From: an uncultured Peptococcaceae bacterium
Lineage (GTDB): Bacteria > Bacillota > Peptococcia > Peptococcales > Peptococcaceae
Direction: 5' to 3'
NCBI GenBank assembly: GCA_910585405.1
Contig: CAJUDO010000015.1
Location: 3,478-67,477, forward strand
DNA: 64,000 nt
The translations under genes were made by a program, and so were the position numbers. Of the stretch, positions 15,665 through 24,509 are shown in pieces. The notes under the pieces are model-generated. The model saw nothing but the letters and a program-made list of their open reading frames with translations. It did no database searches and was not told the origin of the DNA. Each line of letters begins with the position of its first letter. The stretch's first letter is position 1.

Positions 15665-17098
15665 CTATTTCCCTAACTGGGCGGCAAAGATCTGGCTCCA
15701 CTGTTCCACGGGCACGGTGTATCCGTCTGGATTTTGATAAAAATATACCTTGGCCATGCGGTTGCCGTCCACCAAAAGCAGACGGGGATAGGACTCGGTC
15801 AGCTGAGCGTCGCTATAAGCCAGGGCGTAGTCCACATCCAGCTCCGGCAGCGCCAGAATTTGATAGTCTTCGCCCAGGCGTTTCTGGGCCAAATGTTCAT
15901 ATTCTCGAGCCAGGGCGCGGGCAATCCAAGGCCAGTGGGTTTCATAATAGATTACTGATAAGCTGCCCTGTAATTGCTGCCCGTCTATCAGACGCAACGT
16001 GCCCTCCTGCTGCAGATAATACACCTGCGGCGCCAGCCAGTCCGGCTTTTCTTCTATATGGCTACCGCTTGCTCTCCAGTTATAGAAAACCGCCGGAACA
16101 TCTCTGGTGCGCTGCCGCTGTTCATCAAATTGCACCTTTGTCGTATCATTCCATGCTTCCAGCGCAACCGACTGGGGAACAAAATCCTCCAGCAAGGCAA
16201 AGGGCACAGTGCCGTTATACTGCTCCCACCGCTGCAGATTGGTCGGCTGTGTTTCTGCTGTGCAGCCGTTAAACATGGTCATAAACATATAGGTAAAAAT
16301 CACCAGCACACCGACCGACGTTACCCGGTACACCGGCGCTTTCCAGCGCCAATTCTGGCTATGATCGACAGATATGCCGCGCTGCATCCGCAGGCAGTAT
16401 TGAAAAGGACCTGCAAGTACATAAAAGAAGAAAAATATAAAAAACAGGGTGCGCAGCAGTGCAGATACAAACACGCCGCTGCCTTCATTGATCCAGGTAA
16501 TGAAAAAACCGTTCCCCAGATAAAGACTCCATTGGCCATAAAAACCGGGTAACGCTATCAGCATGACACACATAAAGGTCTGCAATACGCGGGGAATTTT
16601 CTTTTTATGCCCCCAATAAAAGATAGGCAGAAGTAGTACAGCCGCAATCCCCAGACGCCAGCGCCAGTCTGCAAACGTACATGAGATCCCGCAGAACACT
16701 GCCAAAAACAACGCATACCCCATTTGCAGCAACGCCTTATCATAATCAATCCACGGCTCCGTTTGCAACTCCAGCGCGGCATTATCTGCCGTGGCAAAAA
16801 TGCCAAAAGCGCCCCGTTCCGCTATAAAATTCCAGCCGCTGGCCTGACAAATGGAAATCAATTCCTGCTGGCTGGACGGCGATTTGTCCTCATACAGGCT
16901 ATCCTGCGGCAATTCGCACATGCGATAGCGTAGTTTCTGCGGCTCTTCCCTCCGGAAAACTGCCATACCGGCAATCATCTTGTCCAAGATATAGCCCTTT
17001 TGCGCCATATATTCCAACCAGCTTTCCATACGACCCACGTCATAGCTGGAACAAGGCGCGATACAAATTGCGTAGCGTTTTTTTCTGTCCTCTGCCAT
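15665..17098 (-). CDS. DUF2812 membrane protein
   Basis: Residues 10-100 hold the DUF2812 domain (IAPCSSYDVGRMESWLEYMA, then YRMCE), which is found next to PadR regulators. Four or so membrane helices and a large C-terminal extracytoplasmic domain of about 190 residues follow. Function is unknown; linkage to PadR suggests a regulated envelope role. Start at 17096-17098 behind GGGAGG; a GTG one codon earlier has better spacing and could be used. An apparently decayed second copy of the N-terminal domain lies between this gene and padR. Confidence 0.75.
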   Translation of the reverse strand: MAEDRKKRYAICIAPCSSYDVGRMESWLEYMAQKGYILDKMIAGMAVFRREEPQKLRYRMCELPQDSLYEDKSPSSQQELISICQASGWNFIAERGAFGIFATADNAALELQTEPWIDYDKALLQMGYALFLAVFCGISCTFADWRWRLGIAAVLLLPIFYWGHKKKIPRVLQTFMCVMLIALPGFYGQWSLYLGNGFFITWINEGSGVFVSALLRTLFFIFFFFYVLAGPFQYCLRMQRGISVDHSQNWRWKAPVYRVTSVGVLVIFTYMFMTMFNGCTAETQPTNLQRWEQYNGTVPFALLEDFVPQSVALEAWNDTTKVQFDEQRQRTRDVPAVFYNWRASGSHIEEKPDWLAPQVYYLQQEGTLRLIDGQQLQGSLSVIYYETHWPWIARALAREYEHLAQKRLGEDYQILALPELDVDYALAYSDAQLTESYPRLLLVDGNRMAKVYFYQNPDGYTVPVEQWSQIFAAQLGK

Positions 17099-17159
17099 CA
17101 CGATTTTCCTCCCTCTGTGTAAATCCTCCACATAAAACTGTACCAACTGCTCCAATGAT

Positions 17160-17454
17160 ACCTGTTCTGAACCGGCCGACTGATAATACGATATACAACA
17201 ACCAGCAATCGTCGGTCAAAGTCACCGTTGGCAACAGCGTTCAATAGGCTATTGCATAGCCTATATCCAGTTCTGGCAATTTCAAAGGCTCATACCGTTA
17301 AAAGGCTTTTTCCATAGCCGTCGATCAGGCTACTGCAGTTCTCCCGGCCAATTGCCGACCATATCGATCAACTAGCCTTCATCACGGCGATATCGTATCT
17401 GGAGTAAGGAGCTAACCGGTAGGTTTATTCCTCTCGCTTGGTCTGTTTCTTCAT
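17160..17454 (-). pseudogene. Decayed DUF2812 gene copy
   Basis: An ATG at 17452-17454 overlaps the padR stop (ATGA), as in coupled padR-DUF2812 pairs, and reads MKKQTKREE then a TAA stop. In the same frame the text resumes as TYRLAPYSRYDIAVMKAS, clearly similar to the intact neighbour's IAPCSSYDVGRMES, and then breaks into several frames with stops. Palindromic bits such as ATAGGCTATTGCATAGCCTA occur inside. I read this as a nonsense-mutated, partly deleted paralogue. Confidence 0.5.
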
Positions 17455-17771
17455 CTGTTCATCCATCCCTCGCTGTCAGCGTCCTCCACGCAATGACGCA
17501 GACGGGCAACCTCCTCTTCATAGGCCTGTACGCCCTTCCCTGTAATCTGGTAGGTACGTTTCCGACCTTCCACCGCGATTTCTGTCAGATACCTTTCCTT
17601 TTCAAATTTGGCTAAAATGGTATAAAGCGTGGCTGGCCCCAACTTGCAACGCCCGGCGGTCTTCTGCTCAATAAACTGGGACACGTCGATACCACATTTT
17701 GGACCGCCGCGAAACGCCATCAGGACATAAAACATTGACTCAGTTAAATTCTCCAACGCCTTCTTCGGCAT
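17451..17771 (-). CDS. PadR-family transcriptional regulator
   Basis: The 106-residue protein is a winged-helix PadR domain: LTESMFYVLMAF, then GIDVSQFIEQKT, LGPATLYTILAKFEKERYL and the wing GRKRTYQITGKG. Members repress nearby genes until an inducer binds. A start at 17769-17771 has GGGAGGGG five bases upstream. A large inverted repeat overlaps its own -10 region, which suggests autoregulation. It precedes the DUF2812 genes on the same strand. Confidence 0.9.
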   Translation of the reverse strand: MPKKALENLTESMFYVLMAFRGGPKCGIDVSQFIEQKTAGRCKLGPATLYTILAKFEKERYLTEIAVEGRKRTYQITGKGVQAYEEEVARLRHCVEDADSEGWMNR

Positions 17772-17788
17772 ATCAACCCCTCCCAGCT

Positions 17789-17848
17789 CAATATCGTTTA
17801 TTGATATCATTTATCGATATTGTAACATCAAAGGGAGACCGCTGTCAA
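17789..17848 (-). promoter_or_regulatory. padR promoter with overlapping operator
   Basis: The minus strand has TTGACA (17843-17848), an 18-base spacer and TACAAT (17819-17824). An inverted repeat CAATATCG...CGATATTG (17789-17796 and 17815-17822) with a central TTGATATCA covers the -10 box and start site. It is a convincing autorepressor operator. Confidence 0.75.
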
Positions 17849-18009
17849 TATCATAATAGAGAAACTGTTGTATCTGTCATTCAAGAATCTTTTACCCAGT
17901 TAAACAATATGATATGGATTGTACATTGGTGAATTTATCTGTAATCTATTCATTGTGGAAATTAATATAATAGGGATTATGAACTGCCCCTGTTAACTCT
18001 GTATCATTA

Positions 18010-18042
18010 AATTAAAGGGAGCTCCCATCCCGGAGTTCCCTG
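18010..18042 (-). terminator. Likely terminator of the LysR gene
   Basis: Arms GGGAGCTCC and CGGAGTTCCC pair with one wobble or mismatch. On the minus strand they are followed by TTTAATTT, 37 bases beyond the stop. Confidence 0.55.
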
Positions 18043-18078
18043 CTCTTTACATTCATTTTTCAAAATCTATGTACCATT

Positions 18079-18990
18079 TTAATAGATAGGAGTGTTTGTC
18101 AATAGCGTTTTGATAATATTCAAATATCCCATCACATCTTCTGGAAACAGCTCTGTAGAATATAACGCCACAGCATGCTGAATAAAACGCTCATCTAGTG
18201 GTACCGATATCAAATCACCATTATATCGTTCCGCTGTCCAATCCAAAGAAAACGAAATTGCATTTTCCTGCAGTAAATATTTTCTAAGTAGCTGTTCATC
18301 CATCACCTTGGTAATCCTCAGTACACCGTTCGTTTTAGTTTCCTGTTTGATGAGGTCTAACACCTGCGACACGTCGTCACTGAAAAAAGCTAACAAATAG
18401 TCTTTTAATTTTTCTAACGGAATTTCTTTGTAATATGCTAAAGGATGATCTCTGCGCATCACTGCAATGGTCTGAATCTCACGAATTTTATAAATTTCAA
18501 AGGAACGACCCTGCTGCATATGAAACCACTTATTTTCTTTCCATAAAGCAGGAAAATAAGAAATTAAACCGATATCCAGTTTGTGCTCTACAACGCGCTG
18601 TAAAATATCCTGATCCGATGTGGAACTAAAAAATATGCATTTTGCCCCTTGGCTATAATTTTCGTATAACTCATAGCTTTTACCCAGCAATGAACTAAAC
18701 ACTCTTGTTGCTCCAATAAGTAGACTTTTTTCGTTCTTCTTTGCACAGGAATTCTTCATAGACTCATAGGACTTGATCACATTCAGAATATAAGGATAAC
18801 AGAATTCTCCGAACTCTGTTAATTTCACGCCACTTTTAGAGCGTTCAAACAACGGTTGCCCCAACTCATCCTCCAGATGATTAATATTTGCCCGCAAGCT
18901 TGGTTGTTTCAAAAATAGATTTTCTGCCGCCTTTGTAAAGCTACCTGTTTTCACCGCCTCCACCACGCAATAACATTGCTCTGTGCGCAT
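18079..18990 (-). CDS. LysR-family transcriptional regulator
   Basis: A winged helix-turn-helix occupies residues 1-60 (VKTGSFTKAAENLFLKQPSLRANI, then LGQPLFERSKSGVKLTEFG). A substrate-binding-like effector domain fills the rest. At 303 residues it has standard LysR length. The start at 18988-18990 follows GAGGTG, and the longer frame to 19149 would run through its own promoter. It sits just downstream of the hydrogenase operon but has its own promoter and faces the same way, so a link to hydrogen metabolism is only positional. Confidence 0.88.
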   Translation of the reverse strand: MRTEQCYCVVEAVKTGSFTKAAENLFLKQPSLRANINHLEDELGQPLFERSKSGVKLTEFGEFCYPYILNVIKSYESMKNSCAKKNEKSLLIGATRVFSSLLGKSYELYENYSQGAKCIFFSSTSDQDILQRVVEHKLDIGLISYFPALWKENKWFHMQQGRSFEIYKIREIQTIAVMRRDHPLAYYKEIPLEKLKDYLLAFFSDDVSQVLDLIKQETKTNGVLRITKVMDEQLLRKYLLQENAISFSLDWTAERYNGDLISVPLDERFIQHAVALYSTELFPEDVMGYLNIIKTLLTNTPIY

Positions 18991-19041
18991 AAATTCACCT
19001 CTTATCTCCTGATTTTTTAGGCTTTTTCTAGGTTTTTTCCC

Positions 19042-19070
19042 ATTATAGCACAAAGCAAAACTATTGACAA
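19042..19070 (-). promoter_or_regulatory. SigA promoter of the LysR gene
   Basis: The minus strand carries TTGTCA, a 17-base spacer and TATAAT, 51 bases before the start. Confidence 0.8.
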
Positions 19071-19130
19071 CGATTCCAGCATCGTATCCTTCATTCCACA
19101 AACCCTCACTTAAATTTTTTCTTAACAATA

Positions 19131-19164
19131 GAAAAATATCGCCGGTCATTGAATGACCGACGAT
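19131..19164 (-). terminator. Terminator of the hydrogenase operon
   Basis: An 11-bp stem (CGTCGGTCATT with AATGACCGGCG) is followed on the minus strand by ATATTTTTC, 50 bases past the stop of the NrfD-like gene. Confidence 0.75.
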
Positions 19165-19214
19165 AAAATTTCTGATTACTGATTGTTTCGTTTATTTAAT
19201 TGAAACACTTTCTC

Positions 19215-20423
19215 TTACATAACAGCCTGGTTGAAACCACTTTCCGATTCGTTCACCACATCTTTGTTGGCTGCCGCATCATCAGGCAAGCCATAGAAGA
19301 ATGGGAAGTTTTCGGTGATCCACAGATAAGCCAAGAATGCAATACAGAACAGGCCCAGGGTAGATACGATTTCCATGAAGGATGGGAAATAGCTACCGCC
19401 CATGGATGCCACATGCGCAGACATCCCAGTGAACACTACGTTCAAACGGGTCAAAACCAAACCGGCCATACCGGACAGACCAAATACCAGCAAACCGCCT
19501 TTTGTTTTACCAAAGGGCAGGAAATGGATAATAATCGGCACAACACACAGTAACAGAATCTCCAGCAGGAACATATTTCCGCACAGTGTGAAGGAGAACA
19601 CATTACCCAACTGACCACGCATCAATAAGTCTGCGCCCTTCATAACAAAATAAACTGCCATGAGCACTACAGAGATTTTACTCAAACCATAAAGCATTTC
19701 TGTATCAACTTTCATGTTATAACGGCTGTTGGTCCAGATATATTCTACGATGGCAACACATGGGCCAACGAAGAAGGAGGACAACAGGAACAACCACGGC
19801 ATCATCTGGGTAGCCCAGATTGGGTCCAATTTAGCGGGCATACCTAAATATAAGGAGCCCAAAGAAGCCTGATGACCCAGAGGTACAGTACATGCAGCAA
19901 TAAACACGATCTGCATAATCGGCTGCATTTTCTTTTTGAATTTAGGAGAAACTTTTTCTGCCCCAACTTCAATCAATTCAATAACCTGCAATACCATGTA
20001 AGCCACGATACACATGTAAACTTCAAACATAGGAGAATGTACACCAGGAGATACAAATGGTCTCCAGAAGTTATCCCAACGTCCGATTTCCACAATGAGA
20101 ATCAAAAGTACCAAAACATATCCAATGAAGGATAACAACAGACATCTTCTGGATACTGGCTCATATTTTTCAGCATGGAAGATATGGGTGATAATGGCCG
20201 TACTGAACCCAGCACCGGCTAAAGCGATTACGTTCATATCAGCGCCAATCCAAGCGCCCCAAGGCACCTGGTCACTCAAGTTAGTCCATTGACCCAAACC
20301 TGCATAATATCTGGCAAAAATCAGCAGCAGAGAGAACACTAGCAATGCAAGCATCCCGATACGCACTGGGGTGATGCGCAGGTTCCATCTGGCCTTCGGT
20401 GTTTTCAAAGTCCATTCTTTCAT
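19215..20423 (-). CDS. NrfD/HybB-family membrane subunit of the hydrogenase complex
   Basis: The 402-residue protein has about ten membrane helices and the NrfD/PsrC/HybB look: DQVPWGAWIGADMNVIALAG near residue 60, VEIGRWDNFW, and GHQASLGSLYLG. Family members are quinone-reactive or proton-handling anchors without their own cofactor. It is the last gene of a three-gene operon, 18 bases after the iron-sulfur subunit. The expected role is to pass electrons from the outward-facing hydrogenase to the quinone pool, or the reverse. Confidence 0.88.
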   Translation of the reverse strand: MKEWTLKTPKARWNLRITPVRIGMLALLVFSLLLIFARYYAGLGQWTNLSDQVPWGAWIGADMNVIALAGAGFSTAIITHIFHAEKYEPVSRRCLLLSFIGYVLVLLILIVEIGRWDNFWRPFVSPGVHSPMFEVYMCIVAYMVLQVIELIEVGAEKVSPKFKKKMQPIMQIVFIAACTVPLGHQASLGSLYLGMPAKLDPIWATQMMPWLFLLSSFFVGPCVAIVEYIWTNSRYNMKVDTEMLYGLSKISVVLMAVYFVMKGADLLMRGQLGNVFSFTLCGNMFLLEILLLCVVPIIIHFLPFGKTKGGLLVFGLSGMAGLVLTRLNVVFTGMSAHVASMGGSYFPSFMEIVSTLGLFCIAFLAYLWITENFPFFYGLPDDAAANKDVVNESESGFNQAVM

Positions 20424-20441
20424 CGTTACAACCTCCCCTTC

Positions 20442-21266
20442 CTATTCTTCCGATTTATGTTCAGCGGCATGCCCTTCATGCGCAACAGCATGACGACGTT
20501 TTGCATAAAGGCTTACGCCGGTCCATGTCAATGCACCTACTGCAAAAATCGGCAGTGTGAAACGGGTGAAACCGTGAATATTTTTTGGAATTGATTTTTC
20601 CGGCAGATCGGTTGGGAAACCCAGTTCACCAAAGTCCACATCGGAAATATACAGCCAGCTAGTACCGCCGACTTCTTTTTCACCATATACATGGTTTAAA
20701 TATCTGCTGTCATTGTCAATGATCTCATGTGCTTTTGCCAACATCTCATCGCGATTGCCAAACATCAGCGCATTGGTCGGACAAACGCTGGCGCAGGCAG
20801 GCGCTTCGCCGTCAGCCAGCTTAGAGCTACAGAACTGACACTTCATGACAGATGGCATTACCTTTTCCCATTCGTATTTTGGAATATCGAACGGACAGGC
20901 GATCATGCAATAACGGCATCCTACGCACAACTCAGGGTCATACTGTACTGCACCCTGTTCTGTCTGATGAAATGCATGGGCAAAACATACAGAAGAACAA
21001 GCTGGTTCTAAGCAATGCATACACTGACGTTTTACAAAACGCCAAACCTCCTGTCCATCCTTCTGCACTCTCATATGCTGTACGGTAGTCCAGGTGTTGC
21101 TATCTAATTTCACGTCTTCTCCGTGAGCGTTTTCAAATTCTTCACTTTGTGGATTCTGGAAGCTCTGGTTATTCCATAGTTTGCAGGCAACAGTACAGCT
21201 ACCGCAGCCAACACATTTGGTCAAATCCACTAAAACACTTTTTTGATCGGTTACTTTGTTCGCCAT
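20442..21266 (-). CDS. Four-cluster ferredoxin subunit (HybA/FdnH-like)
   Basis: Four cysteine groups are visible in order: CVGCGSCTVAC, CMHCLEPACSSVC, CVGCRYCMIAC and CQFCSS...CASVC, each binding one [4Fe-4S] cluster. A single hydrophobic helix near residues 225-250 and a histidine-rich tail follow. There is no export signal, as in formate dehydrogenase FdnH, which is carried out with its Tat-signalled partner. It would wire the hydrogenase at 21285 to the NrfD-like protein. Spacers of 18 bases on both sides indicate one transcript. Confidence 0.9.
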   Translation of the reverse strand: MANKVTDQKSVLVDLTKCVGCGSCTVACKLWNNQSFQNPQSEEFENAHGEDVKLDSNTWTTVQHMRVQKDGQEVWRFVKRQCMHCLEPACSSVCFAHAFHQTEQGAVQYDPELCVGCRYCMIACPFDIPKYEWEKVMPSVMKCQFCSSKLADGEAPACASVCPTNALMFGNRDEMLAKAHEIIDNDSRYLNHVYGEKEVGGTSWLYISDVDFGELGFPTDLPEKSIPKNIHGFTRFTLPIFAVGALTWTGVSLYAKRRHAVAHEGHAAEHKSEE

Positions 21267-21284
21267 AGTTCATACCTCCCCTTC

Positions 21285-22898
21285 TTAAACTTCTTTTCTG
21301 GTCAAGGAACCAGAGCGGTCTTCATAAGTGGTATGACACAGTTCATGTGCCAGATGGCTCAATGGTTTTTCCAGGAAATTGGTGTAAATATCAGTAATTT
21401 GCGGATTTTCATGGCTCAAGCGCAGATTTCCGGTTTTCACAGCATTCTGACCGGCATTGCCGCCGCCCACTGACGTACCGTTAATATTACCAATCTTATC
21501 ACGATTGTACATCGTATCGGTTCTTGCCTGACGCACCCAATCCTGAGGCGGCACTGCAGTTCTTGGCTGGCCACCACCAGCGATGCAACCGCCTGGGCAA
21601 GCCATGACTTCCAGGAAATGAAAATCTGCTTTGCCCGATTTGATTTCTTCGCACATCTGACGAGCATTGGCCAAACCGGAGGCCACGACTACTTTCACGT
21701 CACCTACGCCTGGAATATTGACGGAAGCCCGTTTAATACCTTCCAAACCACGTACCGGTTCCAAATTGTACAGCAGTTCAGGAGGATTGCTACCGGTAAT
21801 CAGATAATACGCAGAACGTACCGCAGCTTCCATAACACCGCCCGAGTTTCCAAAGATCAAGCCTGCAGTAGAGCCAATCTGGTCATACTGGCCTTCTTCA
21901 AAGTTGGCAAAATCTTCACCTGGCAGGTATTTGCGAATCATATCTGCCAATTCCCGCACGCTCAGTACATAGTCCATATCCTTTACATCTGAATCTTCGT
22001 GATATTGACCGGCACCACCTTCCAGTCCATGGAACTGATGACGGCTGATTTCAAATTTTTTGGCCAAGCATGGCATGATTGCCACATTGACAATCTTTTT
22101 ATACGGAATCCCCAGCTTATCCGCATTGTAGGTTTTCAGAGTAGAACCGTGCATCATCATAGGCGAACGGGCAGAGGACAAATTAGGAATCAATTCTGGA
22201 TAATAATATTCCACAAATTTTACCCAGCCTGGACAGCAGGAGGTCATCTGTGGCAGTACACCGCCTTTTGTCACACGTTCTACTAATTCGGAGCCTTCTT
22301 CCATAATGGTCAGGTCGGCGCTGAAGTTGGTATCCACCACCACATCAAAGCCCAATTTACGCAGAGCTGTTACCATCTGACCTTCAGCCCAGGCACCAGC
22401 GCCCATATCAAACTCTTCACCAATCCCGACACGAGTTGCCGGAGAAGTCTGTACGATTACCTTTGTCTCTGGGTCCTGAATGGCATTCCATACTTCTTCC
22501 ACTACACTACGCTCTTTAATAGCGCCAGTTGGACACCACAGAGAACACTGACCACAGTGTACACAAATAAAGTCATCATGTACCGGCAATTCATAATAGC
22601 CGAATACACTCTGTACTTTTTCACAAGCTTCAATACACTGACCACACAGGATACATTTTTCATCGTTCCGTACCAGTGATACATTGTCGGGATCCAAAGG
22701 AACACGACCCTTTACCTGTGAAGGAATTGCGCTTGCGTTGCGATACTGGTTTGGCAGCCAGCCCGTACCGCTTGGATCACTGACAGGAGAACAACCGGTC
22801 ATAGTTGCCGCAGCACCTACCACGCTGGCTCCTGCCATCACACTTAGAAAACGACGTCTGCTCATACCTTTGTTTTCTAACTCTTTGCGTTTTTCCAT
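21285..22898 (-). CDS. Tat-exported [FeFe] hydrogenase, large and small domains fused
   Basis: A twin-arginine signal SRRRFLSVMAG at residues 16-26 precedes a hydrophobic stretch and a lipobox-like MTGC. Two [4Fe-4S] ferredoxin motifs follow (CILCGQCIEAC, CVHCGQCSLWC). The H-cluster motifs are all intact: TSCCPGW, MPCLAKKFE and EVMACPGGCIAGGGQP. The C-terminus carries the small-subunit signature KPLSHLAHELCHTTY. The enzyme should oxidise or make H2 outside the cell membrane. The ATG at 22896-22898 is chosen because GAGGTG precedes it; an upstream GTG lies inside that site. It heads the operon with the FdnH-like and NrfD-like genes. Confidence 0.93.
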   Translation of the reverse strand: MEKRKELENKGMSRRRFLSVMAGASVVGAAATMTGCSPVSDPSGTGWLPNQYRNASAIPSQVKGRVPLDPDNVSLVRNDEKCILCGQCIEACEKVQSVFGYYELPVHDDFICVHCGQCSLWCPTGAIKERSVVEEVWNAIQDPETKVIVQTSPATRVGIGEEFDMGAGAWAEGQMVTALRKLGFDVVVDTNFSADLTIMEEGSELVERVTKGGVLPQMTSCCPGWVKFVEYYYPELIPNLSSARSPMMMHGSTLKTYNADKLGIPYKKIVNVAIMPCLAKKFEISRHQFHGLEGGAGQYHEDSDVKDMDYVLSVRELADMIRKYLPGEDFANFEEGQYDQIGSTAGLIFGNSGGVMEAAVRSAYYLITGSNPPELLYNLEPVRGLEGIKRASVNIPGVGDVKVVVASGLANARQMCEEIKSGKADFHFLEVMACPGGCIAGGGQPRTAVPPQDWVRQARTDTMYNRDKIGNINGTSVGGGNAGQNAVKTGNLRLSHENPQITDIYTNFLEKPLSHLAHELCHTTYEDRSGSLTRKEV

Positions 22899-23202
22899 TT
22901 TATTCACCTCAACGAAATAAAAATTAATGAAACCATTACATAAAATTTAAATGAGAACTCCGCCCTGACTGTTTTTGCAGCCGACTATGATATGAAATAC
23001 CGCCAGTTTTCTGCCGAACCACTCCGAACTGTACAGCAAAAAGAAATGCAATATACTGAACAGGGAAAATCCTCACAATTTAATGACAATGTAGACAACC
23101 TAGTTATCTATATCTTATTTTATACTGTTTTGTAGGTTTTCCGCAATATCTTTTTATTGTGAAAAGCTATACAAGTCTGGCTATCTATGCAATCCGCATT
23201 TT
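22899..23202. other. Hydrogenase upstream region with possible long leader
   Basis: No gene. A candidate minus-strand promoter, TTGCGG, 16-base spacer, TATAAA, lies at 23119-23146, which would give a leader of about 210 nt before the hydrogenase. No clear FNR or Rex palindrome was found by eye. Confidence 0.4.
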
Positions 23203-23547
23203 TTATAAAGCCAGTGCTTCCCACAGAAGTCGCTGCACATGATCATTGCAAATACTGTAAAAAACCTGTTTTCCTTCCTTGCGTCCCTGCACAATCCGCA
23301 AGTTGCGCAAAACCCGCAGCTGATGGGAAACCGCAGACTGACTGCTTCCTACCAATACAGTCAGGTCACATACGCACAGCTCAGCCTGCAGCAGATAATA
23401 CAAAATCTTCACTCTGGTATTGTCGCCCAATACCTTGAACAGCTCCGCTGTCTGTTGGCTTTGCGCCTCGTCTATTTTCCGCTCCTGTAACTTTTCTAAA
23501 ACCTGATCATGTACACAAAACTCTTCACACTGCCACTGCTCATCCAT
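23203..23547 (-). CDS. CadC-like ArsR/SmtB metal-sensing repressor
   Basis: The 114-residue winged-helix protein has GDNTRVKILYYLLQAELCVCDL and the recognition helix SSQSAVSHQLRVLRNL. Cysteines fall at residues 7, 11, 58 and 60, exactly those that bind Cd/Pb/Zn in Staphylococcus CadC. It should derepress a metal-efflux gene when soft metals bind. No CadA-type ATPase lies beside it, so its target is elsewhere or is the neighbouring nitroreductase. The start at 23545-23547 follows AAAGGAG; the longer frame was rejected. Confidence 0.88.
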   Translation of the reverse strand: MDEQWQCEEFCVHDQVLEKLQERKIDEAQSQQTAELFKVLGDNTRVKILYYLLQAELCVCDLTVLVGSSQSAVSHQLRVLRNLRIVQGRKEGKQVFYSICNDHVQRLLWEALAL

Positions 23548-23651
23548 AGAACAGAATCTCCTTTCTGCTGTAGGGGATAATTTTGATTGTGAACAAAAAT
23601 GCAAACCAATCTTCACATTTTCTTAAAAATTAGAAAAATAAAAAATGCTTA

Positions 23652-24197
23652 TTATCTCCGACGCAACTGTACTGCATTCACTGTTTTACGAGTCATCAAC
23701 TTTTCTTTATCGGTGAGCTCGCTGGCAGCAGGACGACCCAACGCCACAATCCCATATAGTTCCAGATTTTCTGACTGCTGAAACATGCTCCGCAAATCCA
23801 CTCTGTCAAAAGAGCCGATACAATGAGTTACATAGCCTCTGCGCTGCGCTTCCAGGCTCAAATATCCCCAGGCACAGCCACTGTCAAAGGCTGTCCAGTA
23901 GTTGAACAACCCATTGTGGGTATCTCCCATATTGCCTGCCAACAAAATTAAAACCGGCGCGGCAGCAATCCATTCCTTCTCGCTGGGCATCATATACTCC
24001 ATGAGCATTTCCTTATCCTGAGGAGTTTTCGCCACAAAAAAACGCCAGGGCTGTTCATTGTACGCCGAAGGCGCCTGGGTAGCAGCCAGAAGCATCGCCT
24101 GCAAATCCTCTTCCTCCACCGGCACGTCAGAAAAATACATCGTAGAATACCGCTCTGCCATTTCCTCCATGATTTCATATTCCAAATTTCTTTTCAT
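23652..24197 (-). CDS. Nitroreductase-family FMN protein
   Basis: The 181-residue protein shows the family features RYSTMYFSDVPV near the start, APSAYNEQPWRFFV for FMN binding, and a C-terminal GIVALGRPA. Such enzymes reduce nitro, quinone or flavin-like substrates with NAD(P)H. It is a single-gene unit with its own promoter and has no obvious functional partner. The specific substrate cannot be told from sequence. Confidence 0.85.
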   Translation of the reverse strand: MKRNLEYEIMEEMAERYSTMYFSDVPVEEEDLQAMLLAATQAPSAYNEQPWRFFVAKTPQDKEMLMEYMMPSEKEWIAAAPVLILLAGNMGDTHNGLFNYWTAFDSGCAWGYLSLEAQRRGYVTHCIGSFDRVDLRSMFQQSENLELYGIVALGRPAASELTDKEKLMTRKTVNAVQLRRR

Positions 24198-24262
24198 AAT
24201 AGGTTCCTCGTCCTTTCCCTTTTCATCTTAAGCTTGCTTAACTATGGTAACTCTATGGTTTT

Positions 24263-24291
24263 ATTGTATCAATATTTTATACACATAACAA
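24263..24291 (-). promoter_or_regulatory. Promoter of the nitroreductase gene
   Basis: The minus strand shows TTGTTA, a 17-base spacer and TACAAT, about 65 bases before the start codon. Confidence 0.6.
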
Positions 24292-24456
24292 GTAGCGCCG
24301 TCTGCAATTCGAGGTTCTATTTTTTTATCTTTTCTATTATAAATATATCACAATGCATAGGTCTCTTGAAAGCAATAATTCCTGCCAATCTTCCACCTTA
24401 TTTTTTAAAGTTATTTTTATATTTTTCATAAAGTTAATGCATTCTTCTAATCAGTA

Positions 24457-24465
24457 TGATATAAT
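24457..24465 (+). promoter_or_regulatory. Extended -10 promoter of the gene at 24510
   Basis: TGATATAAT is an extended -10 box 45 bases before the start; the -35 is poor. Confidence 0.6.
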
Positions 24466-24509
24466 TAACTTATCAATTTATTACGTACCTAATTTAAGGA
24501 GGTCATTTT

